A stretch of 64,000 nt of DNA from Cloacibacterium caeni (GCF_907163125.1 NZ_OU015319.1:1426001-1490000), one strand, 5' to 3'. Shown: positions 41,994-51,908, numbered from the stretch's first letter. The notes: generated by a model from the letters alone, not told the origin. Made by a program: numbers and translations.

Positions 41994-44759
41994 TTATGAA
42001 GTTTTCACATATTTTTTATCTTCGATTGCAGCTTGTGCAGCAGCTAATCTAGCGATAGGAACTCTAAATGGAGAACAACTTACATAATTCATACCGATAG
42101 AATGACAGAATTTCACTGATTCTGCATCACCACCGTGCTCACCACAAATACCTACTTTAAGGTTTGGTTTTGTTTTTCTACCTCTTTCTACACCGATTTT
42201 AATTAATTCGCCTACACCAGATTGGTCAATAGATACGAATGGGTCTCCAGGTAATAATTTAAGGTCTAAATATTTAGGTAAGAATCCACCGATATCATCT
42301 CTAGAGAAACCGAAAGACATTTGAGTTAAGTCATTAGTACCAAAACTGAAGAAGTCTGCTACCATTGCCATAGAATCTGCTTTAAGTGCTGCTCTAGGAA
42401 TTTCAATCATGGTTCCGTATAGGTAAGGAATTTTTTTAACTCCTAATTTCTCTAAAGTTTCATCGTACACTTTATCTACGATTGCTTTTTGGTGAGAAAG
42501 TTCGTGTCTACCGCAAGTTACAGGAATCATAATTTCTGGGAATGCTTTTACGCCTTCTTTTTGTAATTCTGCAGCTGCTTCGAAGATTGCTCTTACTTGC
42601 ATTTCGGTAATTTCTGGGTAAGAAACTCCTAAACGTACACCTCTGTGACCAAGCATTGGGTTGTTTTCGTGTAATGCAAGAATTCTTCTGTTTAAGATGC
42701 TCATACTTACACCTAACTCTTTAGATAGCTCTTGTAATTTTGCTTTATCGTGAGGTACGAATTCGTGTAATGGTGGGTCTAGTAATCTGATGGTTACTGG
42801 ATTTCCTTTCATTACTTCTAATGTAGCTTTAATGTCTCTCTTCACGAAAGTGAATAATTCATTAAGTGCTGATTTACGTTCTTGTTCGGTGTCACTCATG
42901 ATCATTTTTCTTAATAAGAATAATGGTTTATCACTACCTTCACCGTAGAACATGTGCTCTGTTCTGAATAATCCGATACCTTCTGCTCCAAAATAAGTTG
43001 CTTGTTCTGCATCTTTAGGAGTATCAGCATTGGTTCTTACGCCCATTGTTTTATGCTTGTCTACTAAAGTCATTAATTGTTTGTAAGCTTGATTTTTATT
43101 TAAATCTACATCAATTAATGGTAAAGAACCTTCGTAAACTGTTCCTTTACTACCGTTTAGAGATACCCAATCTCCTTCTTTTATTTTTTTACCGTCTTTG
43201 GTTACAAAATATTTTTCTTTATCGTGGATAGAGATTTCGCTACATCCTACGATACAACATTTACCCCAACCTCTAGCTACTAAAGCTGCGTGAGAAGTCA
43301 TACCACCTTTTGTAGTAAGAATTGCTTCAGATTTGTGCATACCATCTACATCTTCTGGAGAAGTCTCTTCTCTTACTAGGATTACTTTTTCTCCTTTAGA
43401 AGCCCATTCTACAGCATCTTCTGAAGAGAATACTACTCTACCTACAGCACCACCAGGACCAGCAGGTAAACCTTTAGCAATTACTTTATGAGTTTTTTCG
43501 ATGTCTGGGTCGAACATTGGTAATAATAATTCTACCAACTGATTAGGATTTACTCTAAGGATTGCAGTTTCTGCATCAATCATTCCTTCTTTGTACATAT
43601 CAGCTGCCATTTTTACTGCAGCTACACCATTTCTTTTACCCACTCTACATTGTAGCATGTATAGTTTACCTTTTTCGATGGTAAATTCTATATCTTGCAT
43701 GTCTTTGTAGTGTTTTTCTAATCTTTGTTGAATTTCATCAAGCTCTTTGTATTGCTCTGGCATGAATTTCTCTAAAGTAGTTAAATTTTTACTGTGGTCA
43801 TTTTTAGAATATTGATTGATAGGAGCTGGAGTTCTGATACCTGCTACTACGTCTTCTCCTTGAGCATTTACTAAATATTCTCCATAGAATTTATTTTCAC
43901 CGTTTCCTGGGTTTCTAGTGAAAGCTACACCTGTACAAGAGTCATTACCCATGTTACCGAATACCATAGCTTGTACGTTTACAGCAGTTCCCCATTCATC
44001 TGGAATTCTTTCGATTCTTCTGTACTCAATTGCACGTTTTCCGTTCCAAGAAGCGAATACAGCACCTACACCTCCCATTAATTGATCCCAAGGAGTTTCA
44101 GGGAAGTCTTGTTTTAGGTGTTTTTTAGTTAAAGCTTTAAATTCTTTTACTAATTTTTTAAGATCATCAGCAGAAAGATCAGTATCTAATTCTACGCCTT
44201 TTTCTTTTTTAACTTCTTCTAATCTTTCGTCCATGATTTTACGGATACCAATACCTTTTGCTGGTTCCATACCACCTGCTTTTTCGATTACTACGTCTGC
44301 ATACATCATTACTAATCTTCTGTAAGCATCGTAAGCAAATCTTTCGTCACCGCTTTCCGCGATAAGACCTTGGATAGTTTCGTCATTAAGACCAATATTA
44401 AGAACGGTATCCATCATTCCTGGCATAGATTTTCTAGCACCAGAACGTACAGACATTAATAAAGGATTTTTAACGTCTCCGAATTTTTTGCCCATTAATT
44501 TCTCAACTTGAGCAAGTGCATCTTTTATTTGCTTTTCTAATGTAGAAGGATATTGTCTTTTATTATCGTAGAAATACGTACATACTTCTGTAGTGATGGT
44601 AAAACCGGGAGGAACAGGTAGTTTAAGATCTTTGTGACCTGCCATTTCTGCTAAGTTAGCACCTTTTCCACCAAGTAGATTCTTCATTGACTCATTTCCA
44701 TCGGCTTTACCACCACCGAAGGAATACACATACTTTTCATTTTTTGCTGTTGTAGCCAT
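41994..44759 (-). CDS. ppdK: Pyruvate, phosphate dikinase
   Basis: The 921-residue enzyme interconverts pyruvate, ATP and phosphate with PEP, AMP and pyrophosphate. The N-terminal nucleotide-binding domain starts YVYSFGGGKADG and contains LLGGKGANLAEM. The swivelling catalytic His lies in GGMTSHAALVARGWGK. The C-terminal PEP-binding barrel has GLFRTEHMF, VRLGVSYPE and KVGICGEHGGD with the active-site Cys. It stands alone with its own promoter and terminator and may feed gluconeogenesis or glycogen synthesis next door. PEP synthase is excluded by the barrel motifs and length. Confidence 0.96.
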   Translation of the reverse strand: MATTAKNEKYVYSFGGGKADGNESMKNLLGGKGANLAEMAGHKDLKLPVPPGFTITTEVCTYFYDNKRQYPSTLEKQIKDALAQVEKLMGKKFGDVKNPLLMSVRSGARKSMPGMMDTVLNIGLNDETIQGLIAESGDERFAYDAYRRLVMMYADVVIEKAGGMEPAKGIGIRKIMDERLEEVKKEKGVELDTDLSADDLKKLVKEFKALTKKHLKQDFPETPWDQLMGGVGAVFASWNGKRAIEYRRIERIPDEWGTAVNVQAMVFGNMGNDSCTGVAFTRNPGNGENKFYGEYLVNAQGEDVVAGIRTPAPINQYSKNDHSKNLTTLEKFMPEQYKELDEIQQRLEKHYKDMQDIEFTIEKGKLYMLQCRVGKRNGVAAVKMAADMYKEGMIDAETAILRVNPNQLVELLLPMFDPDIEKTHKVIAKGLPAGPGGAVGRVVFSSEDAVEWASKGEKVILVREETSPEDVDGMHKSEAILTTKGGMTSHAALVARGWGKCCIVGCSEISIHDKEKYFVTKDGKKIKEGDWVSLNGSKGTVYEGSLPLIDVDLNKNQAYKQLMTLVDKHKTMGVRTNADTPKDAEQATYFGAEGIGLFRTEHMFYGEGSDKPLFLLRKMIMSDTEQERKSALNELFTFVKRDIKATLEVMKGNPVTIRLLDPPLHEFVPHDKAKLQELSKELGVSMSILNRRILALHENNPMLGHRGVRLGVSYPEITEMQVRAIFEAAAELQKEGVKAFPEIMIPVTCGRHELSHQKAIVDKVYDETLEKLGVKKIPYLYGTMIEIPRAALKADSMAMVADFFSFGTNDLTQMSFGFSRDDIGGFLPKYLDLKLLPGDPFVSIDQSGVGELIKIGVERGRKTKPNLKVGICGEHGGDAESVKFCHSIGMNYVSCSPFRVPIARLAAAQAAIEDKKYVKTS

Positions 44760-44799
44760 AATATATTAATTTGTTATTTTTCTCTTATAATTTCTGGAA

Positions 44800-44807
44800 C
44801 AAAATTA
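44800..44807 (-). promoter_or_regulatory. Putative -7 element of ppdK
   Basis: On the minus strand TAATTTTG matches TAnnTTTG, 40 bp before the start. Confidence 0.5.
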
Positions 44808-44931
44808 CAAACTACCTTATAATAAATTCCTTTATTATTTGCTGACATTTATCAATTTTGATAAATATCATATAAAATTAATAAAAAGAGGGTAATTATT
44901 TTTCGATTTTGTCACTTTAGTTACAAAAAAA

Positions 44932-44955
44932 ACCTTTCAGAAAATACTGAAAGGT
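44932..44955 (-). terminator. Terminator of fabH
   Basis: ACCTTTCAG and CTGAAAGGT pair perfectly around AAAATA, with a T-tract on the minus strand, 25 bp after the fabH stop. Confidence 0.85.
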
Positions 44956-44979
44956 CTTAATTATCATGGATTAATCAAA

Positions 44980-46002
44980 TTAATATCTAAAAAGTACACT
45001 TCCCCAAGTGAAACCACTTCCGAAAGCTGAAAGAAGTACTAAATCTCCTTTTTTAATTTTTCCTTGGTCTAAAGCTTCACATAATGCGATAGGAATAGAC
45101 GCAGCTGTAGTGTTACCGTATTTTTGAATATTATTAAATATTTTTTCGTCTGGTAATCCAAATCTTTGTTGAACAAATTGTGCAATTCTCAAATTCGCTT
45201 GATGCGGAATGAACATATCTAAATCCTCTGGAGTTTTTCCAGCTTTAGTTAAGGCTTCCATCATGGTTTCTGGGAATCTGGTAACCGCATGTTTAAATAC
45301 AAAGTTCCCATTCATCACAGGATACATATCTTGTCTAGTAACTGCTTCAGGTTCATAAAGCGCTCTATCCATCCATCCTAGTTTAGTTCCAGGGAATTTA
45401 ACTGCTAATTCTTCAGCATATTTTCCTTCTGAGTGCATGTTTACTGCTAAAACACCTTCTTCGTTTTCGTCTTCACTTGCAGAAAGAATAATCGCTCCTG
45501 CTCCATCTCCGAAAATTACAGAAACACCTCTACCATCATCAGTAAAATCTAAACCAAAAGAGTGAACTTCTGCTCCTACTACCAATACATTTTTATAAGT
45601 TCCCGCTTTGATAAAGGCATCTGAAACACTCATAGAATAAACAAATCCTGAACACTGATTTCTTACATCTAAAGCGCCGATGGTATCACAACCTAGCATT
45701 TCTTGTAAAACAACACCACTTCCTGGGAAAAAATAATCTGGACTTAAAGTTGCAAAAACGATGAAATCTAAATCTTTAGCCGTTAGATTTGCTTTTTCTA
45801 AAGCCTTTTCAGCTGCTTTTTTTGCTAAAAACGCTGTCGTTTCTTCGCTGTCATTTCTATTTTTTCTGTGACGGCGTTCTTTGATGCCTGTTCTCTCTGT
45901 TATCCACTCATCATTAGTAGTCATCAACTTAGACAAATCGTCATTAGTTACCACATTCTCAGGAACATAATAACCATATCCTTTTATTACACTCTTAATC
46001 AT
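44980..46002 (-). CDS. fabH: Beta-ketoacyl-ACP synthase III
   Basis: This condensing enzyme starts fatty acid synthesis from acyl-CoA and malonyl-ACP. The catalytic Cys lies in DVRNQCSGFVYSM, the His in FIPHQANLRI and the Asn in YGNTTAASIP; the C-terminal GSGFTWGSVL is typical. From ATG 46002 (MIKSVIKGYGYYVP) it has 340 residues. The frame extends nine codons further, but those overlap the -7 element at 46027-46034, so the shorter start is right. It is followed by a terminator and divergent from corA. Confidence 0.94.
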   Translation of the reverse strand: MIKSVIKGYGYYVPENVVTNDDLSKLMTTNDEWITERTGIKERRHRKNRNDSEETTAFLAKKAAEKALEKANLTAKDLDFIVFATLSPDYFFPGSGVVLQEMLGCDTIGALDVRNQCSGFVYSMSVSDAFIKAGTYKNVLVVGAEVHSFGLDFTDDGRGVSVIFGDGAGAIILSASEDENEEGVLAVNMHSEGKYAEELAVKFPGTKLGWMDRALYEPEAVTRQDMYPVMNGNFVFKHAVTRFPETMMEALTKAGKTPEDLDMFIPHQANLRIAQFVQQRFGLPDEKIFNNIQKYGNTTAASIPIALCEALDQGKIKKGDLVLLSAFGSGFTWGSVLFRY

Positions 46003-46026
46003 AAAGTTTTTAAAATTTGTGGGGTA

Positions 46027-46034
46027 CAAAAGTA
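46027..46034 (-). promoter_or_regulatory. Putative -7 element of fabH
   Basis: On the minus strand TACTTTTG matches TAnnTTTG, 24 bp before ATG 46002. Confidence 0.5.
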
Positions 46035-46141
46035 AGATTTTATTTTTAACATATAATTAACATGAGTCATAAATATTATGTATTAAGGTGTTTTGTAAAT
46101 AATTATATACTCATGTGTCTTTATAGATTTATAAAAATTTA

Positions 46142-46149
46142 TACATTTG
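46142..46149 (+). promoter_or_regulatory. Putative -7 element of corA
   Basis: TACATTTG matches TAnnTTTG, 22 bp before the corA start. Confidence 0.5.
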
Positions 46150-46171
46150 ATAAAATTAACGCAATTAGACC

Positions 46172-47074
46172 ATGACAGAGAGTACACTTCACAAAACCAT
46201 AGAATATGAATGGATAGATATCTTAGAAATGAAGCAAGAAGACATTGCCGAAATTTCTAAAAAATATGATATCAATCACTATTGGTTAGAAGACTGTATA
46301 GACCCGAATCACTTGCCAAAATTCGAAGACAATGGCAATCTAAAATTTTTCCTGACCAGATTAAATACTTCTACCGAAAGACTCATCCTCAATACCATAA
46401 GTGATGTAAGTACCAAATTAGGAATTTTCTTAAAAGACAATCTCATTCTTACGGTACATAGAATAGAAAACGATGCGATAAAATCTCTATTGAAAGAAAT
46501 AGCCATTCACCCAGAAAATTTTAAAACTCCTTATCAATTAGCGCTTCATTTAGGACAAAAAATATTTATTTCCTTTGAACATGAAAACGAGATTCTTCTA
46601 GACCAATTAGATAAAATGGAAAACGAAGTTTTTCTAAAAAACGTTTCTAATTCTGCACAACTAAAAAGACTTTATCGTTTCAAAAGAAAAGTTGGACTCA
46701 ATCTAAAAGTGCTGAATCTTTCATCAGATTGGGTGAGTTCTTTTGAAAAACTACCTCTAGATTCTGTAGAAATAAAGGACTTGAAAGACAGTTATAAAGA
46801 TGCCATCAGTGATTTTGACCATTTGCATTTGCAAACCAATAACTTAATGAGCATGTTTCTGGCACTCTCTGACCAAAAAGCCAATCAGGTCATGAAAATG
46901 CTCGCCATTTATTCGGTTTATTTCTTGCCTATTACTTTTATTGCAGGAGTTTATGGAATGAATTTCGAGTATATGCCAGAAATTACAAAACCTTATGGCT
47001 ACTTTGCTACATTAGGTTTGATGGGAATCATCGTGATTATCACCTTTATATATGTAAGAAGAAAAAAATGGTAA
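46172..47074 (+). CDS. corA: Magnesium/cobalt transporter, CorA family
   Basis: The 300-residue protein has a long cytoplasmic helical domain and two C-terminal membrane helices (LAIYSVYFLPITFIAGVYG and YFATLGLMGIIVIITFIYV). The selectivity motif YGMNF sits between them, and a basic tail (RRKKW) follows. It forms pentameric channels for Mg2+ or related divalent cations. Length is a little below E. coli CorA, as in the CorA-II type. It is monocistronic, facing the efflux operon across a shared terminator. Confidence 0.94.
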   Translation: MTESTLHKTIEYEWIDILEMKQEDIAEISKKYDINHYWLEDCIDPNHLPKFEDNGNLKFFLTRLNTSTERLILNTISDVSTKLGIFLKDNLILTVHRIENDAIKSLLKEIAIHPENFKTPYQLALHLGQKIFISFEHENEILLDQLDKMENEVFLKNVSNSAQLKRLYRFKRKVGLNLKVLNLSSDWVSSFEKLPLDSVEIKDLKDSYKDAISDFDHLHLQTNNLMSMFLALSDQKANQVMKMLAIYSVYFLPITFIAGVYGMNFEYMPEITKPYGYFATLGLMGIIVIITFIYVRRKKW

Positions 47075-47107
47075 AAAAAAGACATCAAAAATTTGATGTC
47101 TTTTTTA
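47073..47107. terminator. Bidirectional terminator between corA and the efflux operon
   Basis: AAAAAAAGACATCAAA and TTTGATGTCTTTTTTT pair almost perfectly around a 2-base loop, with A- and T-tracts serving both strands. Confidence 0.9.
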
Positions 47108-47110
47108 TTT

Positions 47111-48688
47111 TTAGTGCATGGCTTCACTTGGATCTATGGTTCTGCCTCCTTTTCTTTCTTTAATGAATAAAATAAAAGGAATACAAATAAGGAACATAAT
47201 TCCTAAATAGAGGAAAACATCCATATAAGAAAGCACCGTAGCTTGTTTCATTACAGAAAAATCTAAAATTTTATACGCCGAAGCGAGCGCTTGATCAGGC
47301 GTCATTCCTTTGGCAATAAAATTAGCTTTTAGCGCCGCAATTCTTTGTTGAACCTGCAAACTATTGACATCTAACTTCGATACCAAATCACTTCTGTAAA
47401 ACATATTTTGATTAGCAATAAAAGTGGTAATTGCAGCTACACCAAAAGAACCTCCCAACTGTCTCATCATCCCTGTAAAAGCGGCGCCTTGACCAATTTG
47501 AGCTCCTTTTAATGTACTTAATGAAAGTGAAGTAATAGGAATAAATAACAATCCTAAACCTGCTCCTCTCACAATAAGCATCCAAAAGAAGGCGTCTTTT
47601 CCTGTATCTGGAGTTAATAATTTATATCCCCAAAAACTATAAATGAAAAAGATAAACAATCCTAAAGCTACTAAAACTTGCTGTTTCGCTCCTCTGGTTA
47701 GTAATCGACCTATTATTGGCATCATAAAAGCGGTGGTTAATGCCGCGGGAATCATCAAAGCACCTGATTGTAAAGCTGTCCAACCTAAAATACTCTGTGT
47801 ATAAAGCGGAATAATAAAAGTAGAACCGTATAAACCAAAGCCTAAAATAAAGGACATAACAGTTCCGATTCTAAGATTTCCGTTTTTAAGAACTCTAAGT
47901 TCTACAATTGGATATTTGTAGGTTAATTCTCGCCAGATAAAAAAGATGAGTCCAAAGAAAGAAATCAAAGTAAGGGAAAGAATTACTTTGCTTTCGAACC
48001 AATCGTCTTCATGACCTCTTTCTAAAATATATTGTAAAGAACCTACCGTTATTGCCAACAAGAATATCCCTAACCAATCTACATCACTTGCAGATTTTTT
48101 CTCAGCATATTTAGGACTTCTCACAAACTGAAGCGTAAGCAAAGTCGCTACAATCCCAATAGGAATATTGATATAAAATATATATGGCCAACTGAAATTA
48201 TCTACGATATAACCTCCCAATGGCGGACCTAATGTAGGTCCAATTATAACACCCAAACCATAAATAGCTTGTGCCATACTTCTTTTTTCGATGGGATAAG
48301 ACTCTGTAATAATCGTTTGAGAAGTTACCAAAAGTGCACCACCTCCTATTCCTTGTAATAATCTAAAAATAACGAGTTCCCAAATATTACTCGCATTTCC
48401 ACATAAAAATGAGAAAACCGTAAATATCACAATAGAAGCCGCAAAATAATTTCTTCTCCCGAATTGTTGCGAAAGCCAACTCGTCATAGGCACTATAATT
48501 ACGTTACCTATCGCATAAGCGGTAATTACCCAACCAACCTCAGAAAGTGTAGCGCCCAGATTTCCTTTCATCTCGTTCAGCGCTACATTTACTATGGTAG
48601 TGTCTACAATCTCTAGCAATGCACAGAGAATGGCAGTGATGGTAATAATCACTCGTCTTGCACCATATTCTACTAATGAATCTTGCAT
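47111..48688 (-). CDS. DHA2-family MFS drug efflux permease (EmrB-like)
   Basis: The 525-residue inner-membrane antiporter has about 14 hydrophobic segments. ETVDTTIVNVAL-type motif D1 is seen as EIVDTTIVNVAL near the start, with QFGRRNYF (motif A) and FRLLQGIGGGALLV (motif B region), then GLGVIIGPTLGPPLGGYI (motif C, antiporter). It pumps toxic compounds in exchange for protons. It is the last gene of the tetR-tolC-hlyD-emrB run and works with the adaptor and outer-membrane channel upstream. The substrate is not predictable. Confidence 0.94.
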   Translation of the reverse strand: MQDSLVEYGARRVIITITAILCALLEIVDTTIVNVALNEMKGNLGATLSEVGWVITAYAIGNVIIVPMTSWLSQQFGRRNYFAASIVIFTVFSFLCGNASNIWELVIFRLLQGIGGGALLVTSQTIITESYPIEKRSMAQAIYGLGVIIGPTLGPPLGGYIVDNFSWPYIFYINIPIGIVATLLTLQFVRSPKYAEKKSASDVDWLGIFLLAITVGSLQYILERGHEDDWFESKVILSLTLISFFGLIFFIWRELTYKYPIVELRVLKNGNLRIGTVMSFILGFGLYGSTFIIPLYTQSILGWTALQSGALMIPAALTTAFMMPIIGRLLTRGAKQQVLVALGLFIFFIYSFWGYKLLTPDTGKDAFFWMLIVRGAGLGLLFIPITSLSLSTLKGAQIGQGAAFTGMMRQLGGSFGVAAITTFIANQNMFYRSDLVSKLDVNSLQVQQRIAALKANFIAKGMTPDQALASAYKILDFSVMKQATVLSYMDVFLYLGIMFLICIPFILFIKERKGGRTIDPSEAMH

Positions 48689-48759
48689 AAATTTTTATTT
48701 CAAGTTTTGAGTTTCGTTTAGAATTTATTCCATTCTAAACTTTTCTCATTTACTTTTTT

Positions 48760-49845
48760 CTATTTTACTTCTACGTCTACTAATACATTCATTCCAGCTC
48801 TTAATTTTTTGGCAACTTCAGGTTTTAAATCCTTAAAAGTGATTTTCACAGGAACTCTTTGAACTACTTTTACGAAGTTTCCACTTGCATTATCTGGAGG
48901 AAGTAGAGAAAAAGTAGAACCAGTAGCTGGCGAAATAGAACTTACCACTCCTTCGAACTCATCATCTGGGAATGCATCTATTTTAATTTCTACTTTTTGA
49001 CCTTCTACCATTTTGTTTAATTGTGTTTCTTTAAAATTTGCCACAATCCATTTGTCATTATTTAAAACAATGCTGAATAACTGTGCTCCTGCTTGTAAAA
49101 ACTGACCTACCTGTACTGGAATTTTAGAAACATAACCATCTTGTTTAGCAGTAATTACAGTATAAGAAAGATTTAATTTAGCATTTTGTACATCTACTTC
49201 TCTTTGTTTAATCATAGAACTTGCTACGCCAATTTGTTGAGAAGTTGCTTCTGATTGAGAAGACACATAACCTGTTTGCTGAGCCGCTTGATTTCTTTGT
49301 TCTACCAAAATTTGCAATTGCTTATCTGCTGCTTGTTTCGCTGCCAAAACTTGGTCATATTGTTGTTGCGTAATGGAATGGTCTTTCACTAGATTTTCAT
49401 AACGTTTCAAATCTTGGGTAGTTTTCCAAACGTTTACTTTCGCTGCTTCAATTTGTGCATTTGCAGTAGCCACTGCTGCGTTTGATGTACTGATGCTTTT
49501 ATTTGCTGCTGCCGTACCAGCTTGAGCGGTATTTAGATTGCTTTTAGCAGTTCCTAGCGCAGCTTCAGCTTGTTGTAAAGTCATTAATTGGTCTTTGTTT
49601 TCAAGGATAATTAAGGTATCACCTTTTTTCACAAACTGATTGTCTTTTACTCTTACTTCTGCTACATAACCAGAAATTTTAGAAATCACAGGACTTACAT
49701 TAGATGCAATTTGTGCATCATCTGTTTCTTCGTGAGCATTGCTATAAGACCATTTTTTGTAACCATAAATAGCACCTACCACAATAACGATGGTTAAAAT
49801 AATCCCAAAAACTGGACTTTTTTTATTTTTTGTTTGATTTTCCAT
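48760..49845 (-). CDS. HlyD/EmrA-family membrane fusion protein
   Basis: The 361-residue periplasmic adaptor has one N-terminal membrane segment (VFGIILTIVIVVGAIYGYK). The N-terminal half of the lipoyl domain follows (ISGYVAEVRVKDNQFVKKGD), then a long Ala/Gln-rich coiled coil (residues about 85-215), the second lipoyl half (TAKQDGYVSKIPVQVGQFL) and a beta-barrel domain. EETDDAQI after the membrane segment is typical of EmrA. It joins the MFS pump to the TolC channel in the same operon. Confidence 0.94.
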   Translation of the reverse strand: MENQTKNKKSPVFGIILTIVIVVGAIYGYKKWSYSNAHEETDDAQIASNVSPVISKISGYVAEVRVKDNQFVKKGDTLIILENKDQLMTLQQAEAALGTAKSNLNTAQAGTAAANKSISTSNAAVATANAQIEAAKVNVWKTTQDLKRYENLVKDHSITQQQYDQVLAAKQAADKQLQILVEQRNQAAQQTGYVSSQSEATSQQIGVASSMIKQREVDVQNAKLNLSYTVITAKQDGYVSKIPVQVGQFLQAGAQLFSIVLNNDKWIVANFKETQLNKMVEGQKVEIKIDAFPDDEFEGVVSSISPATGSTFSLLPPDNASGNFVKVVQRVPVKITFKDLKPEVAKKLRAGMNVLVDVEVK

Positions 49846-49880
49846 TTTATAATAATGTTTATATCTAAATTTGAGTTTGA

Positions 49881-51191
49881 TTATTGATTAAGAATTCCTG
49901 AGGTTTGTAATAGTTTTTTGTATGCTAATGCTGCATCTGCTCTAGAATTGATTACATTTACTTTAGCACCTACCAAAGCTGCATCTGCTTCTAGCAAATC
50001 GGTAATATTTGCTAAGCCATTATCATATTTATTTTTGGTAATTCTGTAATTTTCTGTCGCTTGTTCTAATGCTCGCTCATAAACTTCTATTTTCTTTTTG
50101 GCCAAATTAGAATTCTGGAAATCCTTATTGATTTCTATTTTTATATGGTCATTCAGAAGTTCGTTATTGGCTTCTAATTGCTTTTCTCTGGCTTGAGATT
50201 TCAGCAAAGAAGAATTTTTCTTCCAAAGATTGTCTAAGTTATAAGAAACACCCAATCCTATATTAATTGCATTAGTAATGGTTACAAATCCTGGAATATC
50301 TGCCGCAACATAACCACCTGTAATTGCCAAACTTGGTAAATTTTCAGCTTTTGCAGCTTTGGTTCCTAAGTTTGCTGCTTTTCTCTGATAATCGAGTGCT
50401 TGTAAATCTTTTCTGTGTTGTAACGCTTGACTTAAGTAATAAGAAACAGGCTGATTTTCAGAAATTTCATTAATGTAATCTTCATCTACTTTTAGAATTG
50501 TAGTTTCGGGTAAACCTAAAAGCAAGTCCATATTAATATTGGCAATGCTGTAATTATTTTGTGCATCTAAAAGCTGAAGTTCAATATTAGACGTTTGCAA
50601 CTGAGCTTTCAATCGGTCATTTCTTGCCATCAAACCGTTATTTTCTAATTTCAAAAATGTTTCGTCTCTTTTCTGTGAAGCCGAAAGATTTTCTTCTAAA
50701 ACCTTGATGATTTGAGATGCTTTGAACAAACTATTGTAAGCCTGAGAAATATTATAAGCAATGGCTTCCTTGTCATTTTCTGCAGATAATTTAGAAGCTT
50801 CTACCAAATATTCAGCAGACTGAATTCCGTATTTTATTCTTCCACCTGCATAAATAGGATAAGAAAGATTGGCAGAAGCGTACATTACATCATTAATTTT
50901 CAAACTATTTGCAGCACCCGCACTTTCTGTTTTAAGATTAACATTTGGGCTGAAAAGATGTAAATAAGTAGCTCCCAATTTCAGGCTAGGAAGCTGATTG
51001 TTCTTTGCTTCCAGCAATTGCGCTGTACTTTCTTCTATTTTAGCAGCATCTATTTTTAGATTTTTACTATTTTCGATTCCGAGTTTTACCGCTTCATTCA
51101 GAGAAATCGCTCTCGTTTCTTGGCTCGAAATCTGGGAAATACTCATGCTAAAAAGTAAAATCCCAAAGATGTTTCTAATTTTTTTGTTCAT
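49881..51191 (-). CDS. TolC-family outer membrane efflux protein
   Basis: The 436-residue protein has a signal peptide (MNKKIRNIFGILLFSMSISQISS) and two copies of the outer-membrane efflux repeat. SLNEAVKLGIENSKNLK opens the first; KLGATYLHLFSP and GLGVSYNL mark the barrel strands; ENYRITKNKYDNGLANITDLL ends the second coiled-coil arm. It forms the trimeric exit duct of the tripartite pump. Its start overlaps the tetR gene by 17 bp, so translation is coupled. Confidence 0.94.
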   Translation of the reverse strand: MNKKIRNIFGILLFSMSISQISSQETRAISLNEAVKLGIENSKNLKIDAAKIEESTAQLLEAKNNQLPSLKLGATYLHLFSPNVNLKTESAGAANSLKINDVMYASANLSYPIYAGGRIKYGIQSAEYLVEASKLSAENDKEAIAYNISQAYNSLFKASQIIKVLEENLSASQKRDETFLKLENNGLMARNDRLKAQLQTSNIELQLLDAQNNYSIANINMDLLLGLPETTILKVDEDYINEISENQPVSYYLSQALQHRKDLQALDYQRKAANLGTKAAKAENLPSLAITGGYVAADIPGFVTITNAINIGLGVSYNLDNLWKKNSSLLKSQAREKQLEANNELLNDHIKIEINKDFQNSNLAKKKIEVYERALEQATENYRITKNKYDNGLANITDLLEADAALVGAKVNVINSRADAALAYKKLLQTSGILNQ

Positions 51192-51804
51192 AACCTAAAA
51201 GGTCTTTTAATAATATGGTTAAATTTTGGGTAAGATTGTCGTAATAAATATTATAATATTCATCTGATTGATTTCCAGAAAGTTCTCTATACAAATTCAT
51301 GCCTTGTTTAGAATAAAAAACTGTTCCTACAATCACAGAATGGAGAAAAAACAAATCCGGCTTTTTGGTAAAAACACCACTTTCGCAACCTTCTTCTAGA
51401 ATTCTTTGGTAAATTTTGATATAACCTATTTTAGAAGTTCTTAGAAAACTTAAAATCTGTTCGTTTCCGCTATTATTGATATTATAAACCGATTGAAGAA
51501 TAGAATAAAATTCTGGCAAAGTCTTCACACGATTAATGTAATTTCCTATAATTTTAATAAGTTTTTCCCATTCATTGAGCTGCGGATTTTCTAAAATTTC
51601 ATAGGCAAAAGATTGTCCTTCTTTCATTCTCACTTTAAAAATTTCCTCGAAAAGTTTTTCTTTTGACCCGAAATAATAAGAAATCATCGAGACATTTACT
51701 CCTGCAGATTTTGCAATATCTCTGGTAGAAGTAGCGTCAAAACCCTTTTCTGCAAACAGTTTTTCTGCAGTATAGAGAATTTTTTTATCCGTAGAATGTT
51801 CCAT
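51175..51804 (-). CDS. TetR/AcrR-family transcriptional repressor of the efflux operon
   Basis: The 209-residue protein has a TetR helix-turn-helix at its N-terminus (ILYTAEKLFAEKGFDATSTR, then DIAKSAGVNVSMISYYFGSK) and a helical ligand-binding domain. It starts at ATG 51804 (MEHSTDKK). The frame begins at TTG 51837, but that codon is inside the -7 element. It is the first gene of its own operon with tolC, hlyD and emrB, and the 26-bp palindrome at 51844-51869 is its probable autoregulatory operator. Confidence 0.92.
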   Translation of the reverse strand: MEHSTDKKILYTAEKLFAEKGFDATSTRDIAKSAGVNVSMISYYFGSKEKLFEEIFKVRMKEGQSFAYEILENPQLNEWEKLIKIIGNYINRVKTLPEFYSILQSVYNINNSGNEQILSFLRTSKIGYIKIYQRILEEGCESGVFTKKPDLFFLHSVIVGTVFYSKQGMNLYRELSGNQSDEYYNIYYDNLTQNLTILLKDLLGYEQKN

Positions 51805-51824
51805 TATTTTGATTTTTGAAGGCG

Positions 51825-51842
51825 CAAATGTAAGCAAATTTA
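51825..51842 (-). promoter_or_regulatory. Two overlapping -7 elements of the efflux operon
   Basis: On the minus strand TAAATTTG (51835-51842) and TACATTTG (51825-51832) both match TAnnTTTG. They lie between the operator palindrome and the tetR ATG. Confidence 0.5.
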
Positions 51843-51843
51843 G

Positions 51844-51869
51844 AAATCAATCAAACGATTGATTGATTT
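51844..51869. promoter_or_regulatory. TetR-type operator palindrome
   Basis: Perfect 11-bp arms AAATCAATCAA and TTGATTGATTT flank ACGA. It begins one base from the -7 element on the upstream side, so a bound repressor would cover the core promoter. The small Cys/Lys-rich gene lies divergently 70 bp away. Confidence 0.75.
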
Positions 51870-51908
51870 ATTTTATCAATGTAAAATGTTAGATATTATA
51901 ATTTTTAT

